Shown here one piece after another: positions 27,969 to 35,410 of a stretch of DNA of 53,224 bases (position 1 is its first letter; each line of letters begins with the position of its first letter). The translations under genes were made by a program, and so were the position numbers. Source of the DNA: an uncultured Bacteroides sp. (lineage in GTDB: Bacteria; Bacteroidota; Bacteroidia; Bacteroidales; Bacteroidaceae). Below the pieces are notes generated by a model. The model worked only from the letters and a program-made list of their open reading frames with translations. It had not been told where the DNA came from and did not search any database. The stretch covers positions 1-53,224 of the forward strand of contig CAMTPA010000008.1 in the NCBI GenBank assembly GCA_947074275.1. The letters are read 5' to 3'.

Positions 27969-27999
27969 TTTGTTGTTGCGAAATAAAATAGTAGTTATG

Positions 28000-28455
28000 T
28001 TATTTCTTTAAAAGAACATCTTGAATCACCTTCTCGTAGGTGGCTTTATCGGCTGCTCCTCTAAATATTTGTGGTTCTCCTTCCATAGGGATGAACACAA
28101 AAAGAGGAATGCTTGTGGCATTGAACAATGATGCTAACTCTCTTTCATTGTCTACATTGACTTTGTAAACTACTATTTCTCCGCTATATTGTTTAGCAAG
28201 TTCTTTCATAATAGGCGCAGTCTGTCGGCAAGGACCACACCAATCGGCATAAAAGTCGATGATTGCAGGTTTCTTACCTTCATACTTCCAAACTTCACTG
28301 TTTGTAGTATAATCAAAAACATCTTTGATGAACATTGCTTTATTCATAGCAATTACTTCACCTTCATTTTTTTGATCGTTTTGAATATCATTTGCGGCAA
28401 ATGCCATTGATATTCCGGAAATGATAACTAACGCTATCGCAAAAACTTTTCTCAT
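28000..28455 (-). CDS. Exported thioredoxin-family protein
   Basis: A 151-residue protein with a signal peptide (MRKVFAIALVIISGISMAFA) and a thioredoxin domain carrying the active site WCGPC in DFYADWCGPCRQTAPIM, followed by the cis-Pro loop TSIPLFVFIP. It probably reduces or exchanges disulfides in the periplasm. The gene begins 4 bp after the stop of the cytoplasmic thioredoxin, so the pair forms one operon. An extra segment of about 30 residues between signal and fold (QNDQKNEGEVIAMNKAMF) may be a linker. Substrates unknown. Confidence 0.92.
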   Translation of the reverse strand: MRKVFAIALVIISGISMAFAANDIQNDQKNEGEVIAMNKAMFIKDVFDYTTNSEVWKYEGKKPAIIDFYADWCGPCRQTAPIMKELAKQYSGEIVVYKVNVDNERELASLFNATSIPLFVFIPMEGEPQIFRGAADKATYEKVIQDVLLKK

Positions 28456-28459
28456 ATAT

Positions 28460-28783
28460 TTATTTATCTGAATGTTGTTCGATTAATGCAACCAGCTGAT
28501 CGCCTGGAAGCATACCTGAATGCCGCCACACGGCTTCGCCTTTTACAAAAAGAATAAAGGTGGGCACCGATTGGATGCGATATTGCATTGCCAATTGCTC
28601 GTTTTTATCAATATCTATTTTGGCAATACGTGCTTTCTCTCCAACTTTAGCTTTTACATCTTCGAGTATGGGTTTCATTGCCTTGCAAGGACCACACCAT
28701 TCTGCAAAAAAATCAACTAACACGGGTACAGGCGACTGTATCAAATCTTCAAACTTTTCCATACTATTTTCCTTTCCTAACAT
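28460..28783 (-). CDS. trxA: Thioredoxin
   Basis: A 107-residue cytoplasmic thioredoxin with the canonical active site in [16 protein letters not shown], the buried Asp strand AKIDIDKNE and the cis-Pro loop [10 protein letters not shown]. Full length, no signal peptide. It lies immediately upstream (4-bp gap) of an exported thioredoxin, which suggests coordinated supply of thiol redox activity inside and outside the membrane. Bacteroides genomes often carry several trxA copies, so it may not be the only one. Confidence 0.93.
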   Translation of the reverse strand: MLGKENSMEKFEDLIQSPVPVLVDFFAEWCGPCKAMKPILEDVKAKVGEKARIAKIDIDKNEQLAMQYRIQSVPTFILFVKGEAVWRHSGMLPGDQLVALIEQHSDK

Positions 28784-28969
28784 TTAATGAATGATACGCC
28801 TTTCGGCGACTAATATAATTATAATTCTAATGTGAACGAAAGAAATATTGAAATTGTTCATAAAATCGTATTTAAAAGGTCATTGTCTTGTAATGTAAAA
28901 AAGCCTTTTTTGTAGTGCCTAAAAACAAATGGCACAAAACGTTTGTTGTAACTTCAAAATTGAAGACTT

Positions 28970-30094
28970 ATGAAATTTTTATTTATTATACAAGGCGAAG
29001 GAAAAGGTCATCTGACACAAGCTCTGACACTCGAAGAGATGTTGACCCGTCACGGGCATCAAGTGGTGGAGGTGCTTGTGGGCAAAAGCAATACATCTAC
29101 TTTACCCGGTTTTTTCAATCGGAGCATAAATGCGCCTGTGAAACGTTTTTTAAGTCCTCATTTTTCATCTTCTTCCGACGAAAGAACGATGGATTTACGA
29201 AAAAGTGTTAGCAATAATCTGACGCATCTTCCCGAATTTTATAGAAGTATGTGCTATATCAACCATCGAATAAAAAATACGGGTGCTGAAGTGGTGATTA
29301 ATTTTTACGAATTGCTCACGGGACTTACTTATGCTTTGTTTCGTCCGTCAGTGCCTTGCATTTGTGTGGGACATCAATATTTGTTTTTGCACCCCGATTT
29401 TAATTTTCCCGAACGGTCGGCTATTAAACTGTCGTTACTGAAAATTTATACTCGAATGACAAGCTTTAGGGCACACAAACGGATTGCGCTCTCTTTGCGC
29501 AAAATGGATGGTGACGGCAATCAGAAGCTTGCCGTAGTGCCGCCACTATTGCGCGACGAACTGATTTCTGTTGCGCCCGAACAAGGTGACTACATACACG
29601 GATATATGACAAATGGTGGTTTTGCAGATAGCATTGAAGGTTTTCATCAATTATATCCAGATGTTCAATTGCATTTTTTCTGGAATAATTTGGAGGCCGA
29701 TGAGGAGACGAAAATAGATGATACGTTGAGTTATCATCTGGTAGATGATACCAAATTCCTAAATCTAATGGCTGGATGTAAAGGCTATGCCAGCACGGCT
29801 GGTTTCGAGTCGATATGTGAAGCGATGTATTTAGGAAAACCTATATTGATGGTGTCGGAACACATCGGGCACGATTGCAATGCTTATGAGGCAATGCAGG
29901 CTGGTGCTGGCATCGCTTGTGATAATTACGACTTGGATAAACTGATTGAATTTAGTAACTCCTACACTCCAAACCGTGAGTTTGTTTATTGGGTGCGCAG
30001 CAGCGAACACTCTATTCTCACGGAGATAGAAGATTTGATGAATCATCATTCGTATGCAGAAACATCCGACTTCTCGAATTGTATGCCTGCATAA
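28970..30094 (+). CDS. Glycosyltransferase (MJ1255 / family-28-like)
   Basis: A 374-residue soluble protein with a GT-B fold. The N-terminal Gly-rich loop IIQGEGKGHLTQALTLEEML resembles UDP-sugar transferases of the MurG/GT28 type. The C-terminal nucleotide-sugar part contains GYASTAGFESICEAMYLGKP and the later VSEHIGHDCNAYEAMQAGAG. It is most like the uncharacterised MJ1255-type glycosyltransferases. No signal peptide, so it would act at the inner face of the membrane. The acceptor is unknown. Transcribed divergently from trxA; a truncated sanA remnant lies head-on downstream. Confidence 0.85.
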   Translation: MKFLFIIQGEGKGHLTQALTLEEMLTRHGHQVVEVLVGKSNTSTLPGFFNRSINAPVKRFLSPHFSSSSDERTMDLRKSVSNNLTHLPEFYRSMCYINHRIKNTGAEVVINFYELLTGLTYALFRPSVPCICVGHQYLFLHPDFNFPERSAIKLSLLKIYTRMTSFRAHKRIALSLRKMDGDGNQKLAVVPPLLRDELISVAPEQGDYIHGYMTNGGFADSIEGFHQLYPDVQLHFFWNNLEADEETKIDDTLSYHLVDDTKFLNLMAGCKGYASTAGFESICEAMYLGKPILMVSEHIGHDCNAYEAMQAGAGIACDNYDLDKLIEFSNSYTPNREFVYWVRSSEHSILTEIEDLMNHHSYAETSDFSNCMPA

Positions 30095-30127
30095 AAATTG
30101 GTGGTGCAAATTGTATGAAGAGCTTTT

Positions 30128-30472
30128 TTACTCTATGAATATTTTCTTACCTAAAAAATGGTTGTTTTTTATAAACAAGTCGATAAACACTTTTAAACGT
30201 GCCAGCTTTCCACGAATCTTGGTTTTGATGCCTACTTTCAGGAGAACATTCTCTGCGTTGAATCCAATGGCCGAAATACTGTAATGCTGTGCCAAGAATA
30301 GTGCCCTTTCGTTGTGAAACAGTTGTGATACAATAGTTATATCATTCTGGTCAAAAACTATATTAGCTCTAATGACAGAATCTATGGTTCTGAATCCAGC
30401 ATAATCTAAAATGAGATGTTCGGCTGGTACATTTTTTATAAAGCAGCTACAATGATAAGTACCATTAAACAA
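30128..30472 (-). pseudogene. Truncated SanA/DUF218-family remnant (C-terminal half)
   Basis: This frame encodes a close match to the C-terminal half of SanA/YdcF-type (DUF218) membrane-associated proteins. Recognisable stretches are LILDYAGFRTIDSVIRA, ITIVSQLFHNERALFLAQ and ISAIGFNAENV, as I recall them from Bacteroides SanA-like proteins. The N-terminal half, with its membrane helix and the catalytic-looking Gly-rich strand, is absent. The frame runs upstream through low-complexity Asn/Lys/Glu codons and meets a stop at 30536-30538, exactly where the permease gene ends. The only possible start is a TTG. I infer a deletion that fused the end of the arsenic operon to the middle of sanA. Confidence 0.75.
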
Positions 30473-30535
30473 GAAATAATTTGTATTTTCCTTTTCATTC
30501 TCATTCTTTTGACTACTATTTCGGTGATTGGCTTT

Positions 30536-31504
30536 TTATAACAATAGGTTATAAAGATAGCCTAATATGATGATGAACAAAGTGATTGTACCGAAAAAGA
30601 TAGCAATTAAACGCCATTTCATTACTTTTTTCAGCATAGTGGCTTCAGGTATAGAAAGTCCTACAACCGCCATCATAAATGCTATGGCTGTTCCGATGGG
30701 TATGCCTTTTGCTACAAACACTTGTATTATGGGCACAATGCCAGCAGCATTTGCATACATAGGAACGGCTAATATCACAGCCAAAGGCACATTATACCAT
30801 TTGTCGGCTGAAAGGTATTGCTCGAAGAAATCTTGTGGAACATAACCGTGTATAATAGCACCAATTGCTATACCAGCAATAACATAAACCAATACATTTT
30901 TCACAATACTCCAAGCGTCTTTGAGTATTGTTGGCAAACGCTTGATGAATGTCACCTTTTCTATCTCCCAATCGGTGGATTCGATGGTGGATTGAGATTG
31001 GATTTGCCGCACCCAATCGCTCAAATATCTTTCGAGCTTGAATTTGTCAAGAATCCACCCTCCTGCTACACCCAGCAGAATAGTGCTCGCTAAATAGATG
31101 GAGGTAACTCTTAGGCCAAATGCGCCAAGAAACATTGCAACTGCTACCTCATTGACCAATGGCGAGGTGATAAGAAAAGCAAGGGTTACTCCCAAAGGAA
31201 TTCCTCCTTTCACGAAACCGATAAAAAGAGGAATTGAGGAGCAAGAGCAAAAGGGTGTTATAGCACCAAAAAGTGCCGCAAAAAGATATTGAAACCCATA
31301 AAGTTTCTTTGTGGTAAGGAAGTTGCGCAATCTATCAATAGGTAGATAGGCGTTTACTATACCCATTATTGCACTAATCGAAAATAGCAATATTAAAATC
31401 TTGACAGTATCGTAAAAAAAGAAGTTTACAGCAGCTCCTAAATGTGTGTTGGCATCCAATCCGAATAGATCATATACAAGCCAATCGGCTAAATGTTGTA
31501 TCAT
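30536..31504 (-). CDS. UPF0718/ArsP-type permease
   Basis: A 322-residue inner-membrane permease with about 8 hydrophobic helices and the cysteine motif TPFCSCSSIPLF in an early helix, typical of the UPF0718 (DUF318) family that includes ArsP, an exporter of trivalent organoarsenicals. ITSPLVNEVAVAMFLG and a second half-repeat (PMYANAAGIVPI) complete the family pattern. A cytoplasmic loop (about 165-200) separates the halves. Last gene of the arsR operon, 3 bp after arsC. Function as an arsenical exporter is inferred from family and context. Other UPF0718 members are linked to metals more generally. Confidence 0.88.
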   Translation of the reverse strand: MIQHLADWLVYDLFGLDANTHLGAAVNFFFYDTVKILILLFSISAIMGIVNAYLPIDRLRNFLTTKKLYGFQYLFAALFGAITPFCSCSSIPLFIGFVKGGIPLGVTLAFLITSPLVNEVAVAMFLGAFGLRVTSIYLASTILLGVAGGWILDKFKLERYLSDWVRQIQSQSTIESTDWEIEKVTFIKRLPTILKDAWSIVKNVLVYVIAGIAIGAIIHGYVPQDFFEQYLSADKWYNVPLAVILAVPMYANAAGIVPIIQVFVAKGIPIGTAIAFMMAVVGLSIPEATMLKKVMKWRLIAIFFGTITLFIIILGYLYNLLL

Positions 31505-31507
31505 AGT

Positions 31508-31978
31508 TTATTCACATTTACAGAAATAGTTTGCGCCACACGGACACGAAGGGTCATCAATCATCTCGTCTACGTACAATTTGTGAAATTTGGCACGTAT
31601 TTCATTTCTTACTCTGCGAAATTCGCTTTCAATGAATTCTGGAGTTCCCTCTGCGTGTGAAGGGTCGTCAAAGCCGATGTGTAGGCGGTGCTTGACCTCG
31701 CCAACAAAAGCGGGACAGCTTTCATTGGCTCCTCCACATACAGTTATCACATAGTCCCATGATTCTCTTAGATATTTTTCTACCGAGTCGGACGTATGAG
31801 ACGAAATGTCAATTCCCACTTCCGACATCGCTTTTACAGCTCCATCGTTGAGCTTTCCTGCGGCATTAGTTCCTGCCGAACAAACAATTAATTTATTGTC
31901 AAACGATTGTAAAAATCCGTGTGCCATTTGGCTTCGACAACTATTGCCTGTACATAAAATTAATACTTTTATAGCCAT
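31508..31978 (-). CDS. arsC: Arsenate reductase, LMW phosphatase type
   Basis: A 156-residue enzyme that reduces As(V) to As(III) using thiols. The phosphatase-like P-loop is LCTGNSCRSQMAHG (Cys-x5-Arg). The region VITVCGGANESCPAF carries the later cysteines that relay the disulfide, and the general acid Asp lies in GFDDPSHAEGTPE. The frame is open to 32041, but ATG at 31978 begins exactly at the first strand (MAIKVLILCTGNSC) and overlaps the arsG stop by only 10 bp. An extra Cys-rich tail (CPCGANYFCKCE) is present. It could be a metalloid-binding tail. Confidence 0.93.
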   Translation of the reverse strand: MAIKVLILCTGNSCRSQMAHGFLQSFDNKLIVCSAGTNAAGKLNDGAVKAMSEVGIDISSHTSDSVEKYLRESWDYVITVCGGANESCPAFVGEVKHRLHIGFDDPSHAEGTPEFIESEFRRVRNEIRAKFHKLYVDEMIDDPSCPCGANYFCKCE

Positions 31979-32676
31979 AATATGATTCCGTAATAAATTC
32001 CCACTGCTATAAATAGCAATGCGATTATAATATTCATCCATTTTTGCAAAATTCGTATACGCTGATAGAAACTACCAATGCTTGCTATGCTATATGCTAA
32101 TATCCAAGCTATGATAATCACTGGCAATCCTGTGGCTATGGCGTAGATAAATGGTAGTATATAGCCATTTGATTCGGCTGCAGCCATAGGCATTAACATT
32201 CCGAAGTAAAACAAACCGCTTGTTGGGCAAAAGGCCAACGAAAACAATGCGCCCAGCAATAATGCGCCAATGCTGCCGTGGTTGGCTATTTTTTTCTCAT
32301 TAGCTCTAAAGTTGAATTTTGGCAGGTTTAGCTTGTTTGCAAAAAGCATAAAAAGGCCTACCAAAATCAATCCAGGAGCAATAATCAAATCACCATATTT
32401 ACTGATTGTTTTTTGAATTGCGTAAATGCTTGTACCTTCACGTAGAATGGGTATGATAATGAATCCGATACAAGCATAAGTGATGATGCGCCCGATGGTG
32501 TAGAATATTCCATTCCAAAACACGCTGTGGCGATTTTCAATATTTTTGCTGATATAGCCTATTGCTGTTATATTGGTTGCCAATGGACACGGGCTTATTG
32601 CGGTCAATATTCCCAGTAAGATAGCTGTCAGAATAGGCGTGGTGCCATTATCCAGTATAGATTGAATCCATTCCAT
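31969..32676 (-). CDS. arsG: ArsG-family membrane protein (CcdA/DsbD-like)
   Basis: A 235-residue protein with about six transmembrane helices. It resembles the electron-transfer proteins CcdA/DsbD-beta, with one Cys in AISPCPLATNITAIGY and another in LAFCPTSGLFYFG at the matching points of the two half-repeats. Proteins of this kind in arsenic operons are named ArsG, described as the permease of the ArsEFG system for aromatic arsenicals. It overlaps the stop of the preceding gene by one base (TAATG) and arsC by 10 bp, so the genes are coupled. Whether it exports arsenicals or passes electrons across the membrane cannot be decided from sequence. Confidence 0.85.
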   Translation of the reverse strand: MEWIQSILDNGTTPILTAILLGILTAISPCPLATNITAIGYISKNIENRHSVFWNGIFYTIGRIITYACIGFIIIPILREGTSIYAIQKTISKYGDLIIAPGLILVGLFMLFANKLNLPKFNFRANEKKIANHGSIGALLLGALFSLAFCPTSGLFYFGMLMPMAAAESNGYILPFIYAIATGLPVIIIAWILAYSIASIGSFYQRIRILQKWMNIIIALLFIAVGIYYGIILWL

Positions 32677-33068
32677 TATCTCTTAATATTTTCAAGTGCT
32701 TCTATTAGCTTTGCTTTGAATACTTGAGGCTGGTTTTTGGCGTAGCTAAAGCCCATATTGGTAAGATTTTCTGTTTTGCCAGCTCTATGAAGTAAAAGTG
32801 ACGACCAAGACACCTCGTATTTGTCTGCCATAGTCTCATTTTCTGTAATATCAATTATGCTCATCACGATCTTATCGTTGGCAAGGCTATCAACCACTTC
32901 TTTTGATAATTGCTCAATAGAGTTGCAAGTGATACAACGTTTTTTTGTATGAAAGTATAATACTTCTGTAACATCCTCTGCTATTTCTTCGCTCTGTTTT
33001 TTAGATAAATTCTCGCTGCACGAAGCAAATGACAGAATAACAATGAATAGTGATAGAGTAAATTTCAT
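32676..33068 (-). CDS. arsF: ArsF-family thioredoxin-like lipoprotein
   Basis: A 130-residue lipoprotein (lipidated Cys17 in LSFASC) with a thioredoxin-like fold and the redox motif CITC in LYFHTKKRCITCNSIEQL. The expected cis-Pro is absent or unclear (VSWSSLLLHR takes its place). The family is called ArsF, a proposed subunit for reduction of nitrophenyl arsenicals in ArsEFG systems. The signal puts it outside the cytoplasm, next to the CcdA-like ArsG encoded immediately downstream (1-bp overlap), so it may accept electrons from ArsG. Family call from motif, signal and position; activity inferred. Confidence 0.8.
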   Translation of the reverse strand: MKFTLSLFIVILSFASCSENLSKKQSEEIAEDVTEVLYFHTKKRCITCNSIEQLSKEVVDSLANDKIVMSIIDITENETMADKYEVSWSSLLLHRAGKTENLTNMGFSYAKNQPQVFKAKLIEALENIKR

Positions 33069-33076
33069 ATTTCAAC

Positions 33077-33310
33077 TTATTTAGTCAGCAATTCTTTAAG
33101 TTCTTGTAGGGATAGTTTTTTGCCTGCTGATACAACTTTTCCATCAATTACCAGACCTGGCAACTTCATCACATTATAGGACATTATTTTTATAATGTCT
33201 TCCTCTTTGACGATAGTAGCATTAATCCCAAGTTCCGACACTGCTTGTTTGGTAGTTTCATAGAGTGCTTTACATCCAGCACAGCTTGTTCCCAATACTT
33301 TGATCTCCAT
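33077..33310 (-). CDS. arsE: ArsE-like small redox-active disulfide protein
   Basis: A 77-residue mini-thioredoxin fold of the TM0996 type: strand MEIKVLGTSC, motif CAGC (Cys10 and Cys13), the MKLPGLVIDGKVV cis-Pro loop and a closing helix. Cytoplasmic, no signal. It is the first gene after arsR and lies 8 bp before arsF. In arsenic operons this position is filled by ArsE, proposed to work with ArsF in reductive handling of aromatic arsenicals. It could also serve as an electron donor for ArsG. An ArsR-like operator lies just upstream. Confidence 0.82.
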   Translation of the reverse strand: MEIKVLGTSCAGCKALYETTKQAVSELGINATIVKEEDIIKIMSYNVMKLPGLVIDGKVVSAGKKLSLQELKELLTK

Positions 33311-33336
33311 ATTCTATTAATTTAAAATTAGTAATT

Positions 33337-33361
33337 CGTAAAAACACGAACATAGTTCGCG
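33337..33361 (-). promoter_or_regulatory. Second ArsR-like operator, between arsR and arsE
   Basis: TTCG - 8 bp - CGAA (33337-33352) repeats the half-site and spacing of the operator before arsR. It overlaps CGAAC-ATA-GTTCG (33349-33361), a second small palindrome. This suggests independent ArsR control of the arsE-onward genes. Confidence 0.5.
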
Positions 33362-33380
33362 CAAAAAGATTAATGTATTG

Positions 33381-33701
33381 CTATTGACAACACTTTTTTC
33401 GAGGTTCATTTATATTCATAAGCTCCGTAAACAGAAGTTTTGCTAAAGCCCAGTTTTCAGGTTGGATGCAATATTTTACTTTTGGAGGTTGAATCTCACC
33501 TTGTATAAGCCCTGCGTTTTTCAACTCTGTCAGGTGTTGTGATACTGTTGCTTTGGCTATTGGCAACACCTCGTGTATATCACCAAAAAAACAATTGTCT
33601 TGTGAGGCCAAATATTTTAAGATGGCAATGCGAGCAGGATGTCCCAATGCTTTTGCAAAGCGAGCCAATTGTTCTTCGTCCGATGTATACTTCTTGGGCA
33701 T
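33381..33701 (-). CDS. arsR: ArsR-family metalloid-responsive repressor
   Basis: A 106-residue winged-helix repressor. The core ALGHPARIAILKYLASQ and the recognition helix AKATVSQHLTELKNAGLI are typical of ArsR. Cysteines at the end (NEPRKKCCQ) and one in QDNCFFGDI could bind As(III). The frame is open to 33812, but the start at 33701 is chosen because the promoter and operator lie upstream of it and the usual N-terminus is MPKKYTSDEEQ. First gene of the arsenic operon, presumably repressing itself and the downstream genes until arsenite binds. Confidence 0.93.
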   Translation of the reverse strand: MPKKYTSDEEQLARFAKALGHPARIAILKYLASQDNCFFGDIHEVLPIAKATVSQHLTELKNAGLIQGEIQPPKVKYCIQPENWALAKLLFTELMNINEPRKKCCQ

Positions 33702-33719
33702 ATTAAAATAATTTTTATT

Positions 33720-33754
33720 GTTCGCAAATGTACGAACGATATTTAGATGTGCAA
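33720..33754 (-). promoter_or_regulatory. arsR promoter with overlapping operator
   Basis: On the minus strand TTG (33754-33752), a 19-bp gap, then TACATTTG (33732-33725) form a good Bacteroidetes promoter. The inverted repeat GTTCG-N8-CGAAC (33720-33737) is centred exactly on the -7 box, where ArsR binding would block transcription. Confidence 0.75.
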
Positions 33755-33808
33755 GAATTCTTAGGATAAATAATGTTAGTGATATCCTTTTAATTTGTTG
33801 TACTTCGT

Positions 33809-34984
33809 TCAATGAAAGGTATATCCCACACTTAAAAATAGATATTTAGCAGAGCTGAAGCCATTGGCGTTTACCCCAACTGTGCCATATACACTTGGGG
33901 TGAAATAATATTTTATGCCAAGCATCTGATAGACTCGCGAATCATAACTTTGGTTGTGTATCACGTTGTAACCGATGTTGGCAAATATAGAGAAATATTC
34001 GGTGCACAACTCACCATAGGCAGCTATTCCCAATGAAATGCGGTGCGAGAAAACATCGTGTTTCACTACACTTGTGTTTTTGTTGATGGTTATTTCAGCA
34101 TTGCTGCTTGCATCGTATACTAAGTTTAGCGAAAAGCCATATTTGTAATTGTAATTGGGCACATAGTAGCAATTGTAATTGATGCCCAGCACTTCGAAAT
34201 TATAGTTAAGTGGCACCATCTCCTCTTTTCCCTCATTGTAAGCCTCCACCATCAACTGCCTGATTGCGAAATTGGCAGAAACATCCTGTTTTATTTTGGG
34301 TTTGAAAGTGGGAATATCTTCGGAATAGACAGATTCATTATCGATTTTATGAAGATTGTAACGTAAGGATAGGGTAGGGGAAACCATATTCAATCCATTG
34401 TTTGGCTTACGAGTGCCACCATTTGAATAGTGCGATAGCATAAACCCTCCTATCAAATCGAAATAAGGACTTATTTTCCAAATAATTTGTGGCTCGAAGG
34501 CTACGAAAACCGCCCATTTTGCACCAATGGCTCCATTGCCGGGATTGTATGCCGAATTGTAGGGTTTCCAATCGAATGAATATCCTAAATTAAGCTCGTA
34601 ATTGAGTGATAGCTTGCGATTGAATTTTTTCCATCGTGCGGCATAAAACATATAAAGGGCAATGGGTTTTCCTATATCCTTGTTTCGATAAAAATTGGTG
34701 AAGTGCATTCCAATGCCCATAGAAGGCATTTTGTATTCTCTATCTTGCCACCGCCTGCCAGTGGCCGAATATCCAAAACGGAAGCTGGCAGCATTGAACC
34801 AAGTGATGTTTTTGCTGCCTTGCACAATGGGCGTGGTGGGCAGCACAGTGCCACCTGCCGATTTGATCTGAAAAAAAGGAATGTAATTGTTGATGGTATC
34901 TTTCTTGATATTCTCTCCAACTATGTTTATATAAATGTTTATAAAAGAAATAATCAAGATTAATCTTTTAATTTGTGCATACAT
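33809..34984 (-). CDS. PagL-like outer-membrane lipid A 3-O-deacylase
   Basis: A 391-residue beta-rich outer-membrane protein of the PagL / acyloxyacyl-hydrolase family. The key evidence is LSHYSNGGTRKPNNGLN, matching the PagL active-site signature (His185 and Ser187, followed by a PN-G motif). Alternating aromatic strands fill the rest (YKYGFSLNLVYD, EYFSIFANIGYNVI) and the last residue is His after a strand (SVGYTFH). It should remove an acyl chain from lipid A. It is roughly twice the length of PagL, as in other Bacteroidetes homologues. It ends 107 bp before arsR and is probably a separate unit. Confidence 0.82.
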   Translation of the reverse strand: MYAQIKRLILIISFINIYINIVGENIKKDTINNYIPFFQIKSAGGTVLPTTPIVQGSKNITWFNAASFRFGYSATGRRWQDREYKMPSMGIGMHFTNFYRNKDIGKPIALYMFYAARWKKFNRKLSLNYELNLGYSFDWKPYNSAYNPGNGAIGAKWAVFVAFEPQIIWKISPYFDLIGGFMLSHYSNGGTRKPNNGLNMVSPTLSLRYNLHKIDNESVYSEDIPTFKPKIKQDVSANFAIRQLMVEAYNEGKEEMVPLNYNFEVLGINYNCYYVPNYNYKYGFSLNLVYDASSNAEITINKNTSVVKHDVFSHRISLGIAAYGELCTEYFSIFANIGYNVIHNQSYDSRVYQMLGIKYYFTPSVYGTVGVNANGFSSAKYLFLSVGYTFH

Positions 34985-35170
34985 ACGATTTTCTGCTTTA
35001 GCTCAAAAAAACTACTAACGAAGCCCCTGTTAATTTTGCTGCTCTTATTAGTTGCTGTGCCTACCACCTATTGAATGAATAATAATAAAACTAATTACCT
35101 TTAAAATAAATTTATGGGTTGTTTTGTTCAGTGCTTACTTAAATTCTTTGGACATCCTTTTCATAATAAA

Positions 35171-35219
35171 GCTTCCATTTATCGCTCTATATCGTAAAAA
35201 CAAGAGAATAAATGGAAGC
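35171..35219 (-). terminator. Stem-loop downstream of the AraC gene
   Basis: GCTTCCATTTAT (35171-35182) pairs perfectly with 35208-35219; an inner CTCT/AGAG pair extends it. On the minus strand TTTATTATG follows. Possible terminator for the AraC-family gene, about 190 bp after its stop. Confidence 0.5.
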
Positions 35220-35300
35220 CTATTCTATGTATGCTGAACAGTGTGTGTAAGTTGTTGTTTATTAGCTGTTTGGTTGCTGTGTTGATGTGTGTTTAAGGTT

Positions 35301-35400
35301 GGTTTGGTAGATAGGCCTATCTACCGAGCTGGCAAGGCCTGTCCACCAAACTGGCAAGGCCTATCTACCAAACCGAACAAGCCTATCTACCCAAATGGCA
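35301..35400. repeat. Four-unit 22-bp tandem repeat with inverted copy
   Basis: Four contiguous 22-bp units at 35313-35334, 35335-35356, 35357-35378 and 35379-35400, each built on AGGCCTATCTACC plus a variable half such as AAACTGGCA. An inverted partial copy precedes them, so 35306-35325 is a perfect 20-bp palindrome, GGTAGATAGGCCTATCTACC. The 16 bp at 35301-35316 are also the exact reverse complement of 35359-35374. The array ends 10 bp before the AraC gene stop. Confidence 0.9.
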
Positions 35401-35410
35401 TAAAATAGCA

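Larger units (their letters stand above)
34985..35410. other. Gene-free stretch with hairpin and tandem repeats
   Basis: No gene is seen. It contains a long stem-loop at 35171-35219 and the 22-bp tandem repeat at 35313-35400, described separately. Confidence 0.6.

Noticed and set aside
34703..34963. 86-residue plus-strand frame
   Set aside because: Antisense to the N-terminal part of the PagL-like gene, with no independent support.
35313..35400. CRISPR-like array
   Set aside because: Units are directly contiguous with no unique spacers and no cas genes are present. A tandem repeat, not CRISPR.
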